A DNA stretch of 49,061 nt from CAZSCF01 sp964547585 (GTDB taxonomy: Bacteria; Patescibacteriota; Minisyncoccia; Moranbacterales; UBA2206): the NCBI GenBank assembly GCA_964547585.1, contig CAZJOI010000005.1:1-49061 (forward strand), in the 5' to 3' direction. Below are positions 47,028 through 49,061 of the stretch, in pieces. Every line of letters begins with the position of its first letter. The first letter of the stretch is position 1. Position numbers and translations under genes: made by a program. The notes under the pieces are model-generated. The model was not told where the DNA came from and did not search any database. It saw nothing but the letters and a program-made list of their open reading frames with translations.

Positions 47028-48128
47028 TTACGAAGTAGGTGTCCACCTTAAGGCTTGTCCTGGATCTATAATTTCCACCCAAATTTGCCCGGGAACAAAT
47101 TTAATTTCCTGTCCTGATTCATCGTAGAAAAATAGTTTGCTATCAATCCGGCTCTTGTCTTTTTTCCATGTTCCCTTGTATTGCTGTCCATTCATATAGT
47201 AGAAAGCGGAACCTGAATCAGCTTGGTCGTACCATGGCTCGCCTATTTGAACATTAACATATTGTTCTCCAACTTTTATCGGCGCTGCATCGGCTATTAA
47301 GACAGCAACATTTTTCGGTGCAATTCTTTGCTTGGTATTTCTGTCAGTATCAGCCACACTTCCCCAGGTCCTGAAATATGAATTACTGGCCTTATCATAG
47401 TCATATTCCACATCATAGGGTTTGGCAAAAGCGACTCTCAAATTTCCACCATTTGGCCTTTGATCCAATGATACATCTCCTTGATGAGGATACCCAACAA
47501 ATTTATTTTCCAAACTATATCCAAAATCTTTCGCTCCTTCCAAAATTGTAGCAAACTTGGTATAGCCCGAATCAACTCCGCGTGCCATACCCTCTTTTCG
47601 GAAACAATACTGTCCCGCTGATTTACCCGCATCATTATTGCAGTTCATATTATCTATAATGCCTTGATCTAAGAGAGCTTTAAATTCTTCGATATCAGCT
47701 CTGCCCCAATGCACAAAAATAGAACCCAAGCTCTTGGCAATATGCACAAAATCATGTCTAGCACTACGCATCGATCCAATTTCCTCTGGACTATTACAAC
47801 CATAAACTCCCATCAATCGAGTTATGCTACCGTAAACGGCTGGCATTTCAATAACCATGTCTGCCTGAGAAAGTCCGGCAAGTGGTCGCGCAGGAACATC
47901 GGCTGGTTGCATAAAAGCAATCGTACGACGATTCCAACTTTCGCAAGTTTGGCCAGTTATTGGACTCACATCACCCTCATTAGCAATCGGATAACTCTGG
48001 TCTGTTTTTTGAGTTTCTAAATTTATTTTCTTGACTGCTGCTTTTTTTCTGCTTTCATACAAATAGAAAGCGCCCGCAACGATAATTAGGGCCATTATAG
48101 CAATGACTATTTTTTGTTTCGTATTCAT
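47028..48128 (-). CDS. DUF3048 (YerB-like) membrane-anchored protein
   Basis: 366 residues. A TM anchor (about 6-24) precedes the N-terminal DUF3048 part with DVPARPLAGLSQADMVIEMP and YGSITRLMGVYGC, then GSMRSARHDFVHIAKSLGSI. The C-terminal DUF3048 part ends with KFVPGQIWVEIIDPG. These domains are widespread in extracellular proteins of Firmicutes and CPR; their activity is not established. Confidence 0.88.
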   Translation of the reverse strand: MNTKQKIVIAIMALIIVAGAFYLYESRKKAAVKKINLETQKTDQSYPIANEGDVSPITGQTCESWNRRTIAFMQPADVPARPLAGLSQADMVIEMPAVYGSITRLMGVYGCNSPEEIGSMRSARHDFVHIAKSLGSIFVHWGRADIEEFKALLDQGIIDNMNCNNDAGKSAGQYCFRKEGMARGVDSGYTKFATILEGAKDFGYSLENKFVGYPHQGDVSLDQRPNGGNLRVAFAKPYDVEYDYDKASNSYFRTWGSVADTDRNTKQRIAPKNVAVLIADAAPIKVGEQYVNVQIGEPWYDQADSGSAFYYMNGQQYKGTWKKDKSRIDSKLFFYDESGQEIKFVPGQIWVEIIDPGQALRWTPTS

Positions 48129-48152
48129 GGTTTATTTTTTATTCTTGTTAAT

Positions 48153-49061
48153 TTATTTTTGGCATTTCGGACAGTAAAAAACACTTCTCTGCCCTAATGT
48201 CATTCGCTTGATCATTGTACCACATCTTGGACATTTTTTTCCAGCCTTACGATAAGCTTTTAAAACTTTTTGAAAATTCCCTGGCGCACCATCGGTATCA
48301 CGATAATCACTGTCTGATGTTCCACGCATTTTTATGGCTTTCTGGAGCACTTTTTTGATATTTTTATAGATACTCTTTTTTTCATTGAGACTCAGGCTGC
48401 TTATTTTTCTTTGTGGCAAAACCCCCGATTCAAATAAAATTTCACTGCGATAAATATTGCCAATACCAGAAATTAATTCTTGATCCATCAGTACCACTCC
48501 AATAGGTTTGCCTTTCTTATTATCCAATATTTCTGTAAATTTTTTGAAAGAAAATTCTGAACTCATAGCATCCACTCCCAGTTTTTCGATTTCTGGAAGT
48601 TCAGATATTTTTTGCGTATCATCCAAAACAATTTTGGCAAATTTTCTGACATCAGAAAATTCCATAGTTAAGTCGTTTTCTTCCATATTACTCCCTCTCC
48701 TTTTTAAGGAGAGGGTTGGGGTGAGGTTTCTTACTTTATTCTTTAGATACCAAATGTGGTGAATGTAACTATTAACTTTATCTTCAAAATAATCTTTCTG
48801 CGCTTTTGACTTTATCGACTTTTGACTTTTGACTAATAAGTGTCCTGTCATTTTCAAGTGTATATATAAAGTTTTTTTACCGGACAAATCAATAAAAATA
48901 TTTTTACCAATTCTTCTCACATTCAGAATTTTTCGGTTTTGGATTTCTTTCTGAAAAACAGACAAAGTTTTGTTTTTGATAGCTTTTGCCCAATCACTCC
49001 AAAAATTGACGACAGTATAGCCGACAATTTTTTCATTTAAGTCATTAACAACAGTTTGAAC
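48153..49061 (-). CDS. mutM: Formamidopyrimidine-DNA glycosylase, N-terminus beyond right edge
   Basis: 302 codons remain plus a stop. The visible start VQTVVNDLNEKIVGYTV lacks only the usual MPELPE residues, so about six codons lie outside. YIHLKMTGHLL, LMDQELISGIGNIYRSEIL and the C-terminal zinc finger CPRCGTMIKRMTLGQRSVFY followed by CPKC are diagnostic. It removes oxidised purines such as 8-oxoguanine. Two insertions are repeat-derived: a TTTTGAC heptamer array (KSQKSIKSKAQK) and a hairpin encoding LTPTLSLKRRGSN, close together in the N-terminal beta-sandwich. Confidence 0.94.
   Translation of the reverse strand, partial: VQTVVNDLNEKIVGYTVVNFWSDWAKAIKNKTLSVFQKEIQNRKILNVRRIGKNIFIDLSGKKTLYIHLKMTGHLLVKSQKSIKSKAQKDYFEDKVNSYIHHIWYLKNKVRNLTPTLSLKRRGSNMEENDLTMEFSDVRKFAKIVLDDTQKISELPEIEKLGVDAMSSEFSFKKFTEILDNKKGKPIGVVLMDQELISGIGNIYRSEILFESGVLPQRKISSLSLNEKKSIYKNIKKVLQKAIKMRGTSDSDYRDTDGAPGNFQKVLKAYRKAGKKCPRCGTMIKRMTLGQRSVFYCPKCQK
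48691..48726. repeat. Hairpin repeat inside mutM
   Basis: CTCTCCTT and AAGGAGAG flank TTT, followed by GGTTGGGGTGAGG. It is translated in frame as LTPTLSLKRRGS. This sequence type is a widespread small repeat in bacterial genomes. Confidence 0.8.
48803..48834. repeat. Heptanucleotide repeat (TTTTGAC)n inside mutM
   Basis: Three recognisable TTTTGAC copies with one diverged unit. In frame. Confidence 0.85.

Noticed and set aside
1..49061. Recoding of UGA to Gly as in some CPR lineages
   Set aside because: TGA is used as a terminal stop in several genes (for example pyk and the AI-2E gene), and no in-frame TGA was seen inside conserved genes.

Overview
The window looks like an AT-rich chromosome segment from an ultrasmall-genome bacterium of the Candidate Phyla Radiation (Patescibacteria, Parcubacteria-like; Moranbacteria is a guess from style, not from a marker). 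The evidence is the set of short single-copy housekeeping genes, the many TM-anchored or secreted proteins of unknown function, tryptophan-rich 'GYAWSENIGWISF' repeat proteins, a CAP protein, FemAB, a RAYT-like transposase, and conserved genes carrying small in-frame insertions. TAA and TGA both serve as ordinary stops (for example lgt, typA and pyk), so this is standard code 11 and not the UGA-Gly code of Gracilibacteria/Absconditabacteria.

Layout. 1-3.7 kb: a giant surface protein read on the minus strand and running off the left edge, with a long leader that holds a good promoter, a mini-ORF and an intrinsic terminator. 3.7-11.6 kb: minus-strand envelope genes (CAP protein, lysozyme-like protein, thioredoxin-like protein, then an operon of small secreted Cys-rich or Trp-rich proteins from one strong promoter at 11.6 kb). 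11.8-17.3 kb: lgt, an AI-2E permease, a YdjC/ChbG deacetylase, a surface protein split by a stop, and a CPVC membrane protein with its partner. 17.3-23.8 kb: flavoprotein, rubrerythrin, typA, a second lysozyme-like protein, an anchored TIM-barrel-like protein and a cold-shock protein. 23.9-29.1 kb: MacB-type permease, ATPase, MacA-type fusion protein, DUF5666-like protein, probable anti-sigma factor and ECF sigma factor, probably one envelope-response module. 29.2-32.8 kb: M23 peptidase, two orphan genes, RAYT and tRNA-Asn. 32.9-49 kb: rpoD, dnaG, a YgjP-type metallopeptidase, mscL, tRNA-Ser, GIY-YIG, pyk, a broken DUF4870 gene, htpX, lemA, a DUF212 gene, murE, femX, tRNA-Gly genes, a lipoprotein, ruvA, rpsT, holA, a DUF3048 gene and mutM (5' end off the right edge).

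The most unusual content is not a single gene but small repeats. (1) Heptanucleotide tandem arrays lie in frame inside dnaG, pyk, murE (twice), femX and mutM, and also in the rpsT leader and beside holA. (2) A family of roughly 105-146 bp elements has TTTATCCCTCACC-type terminal inverted repeats: two copies are intergenic and one lies in frame inside lgt. (3) REP-like GC-rich hairpins lie in frame in murE and in an orphan gene. (4) Compact near-perfect palindromes sit at gene borders. A RAYT-type transposase is present and is a candidate mobiliser for some of these. Two further RNA oddities stand out: a tRNA-Gly gene whose anticodon loop is interrupted by a REP-like segment containing a complete second tRNA-Gly(CCC), and a tRNA-Asn whose precursor would extend the acceptor stem by 18 perfect base pairs ending in a U-run.
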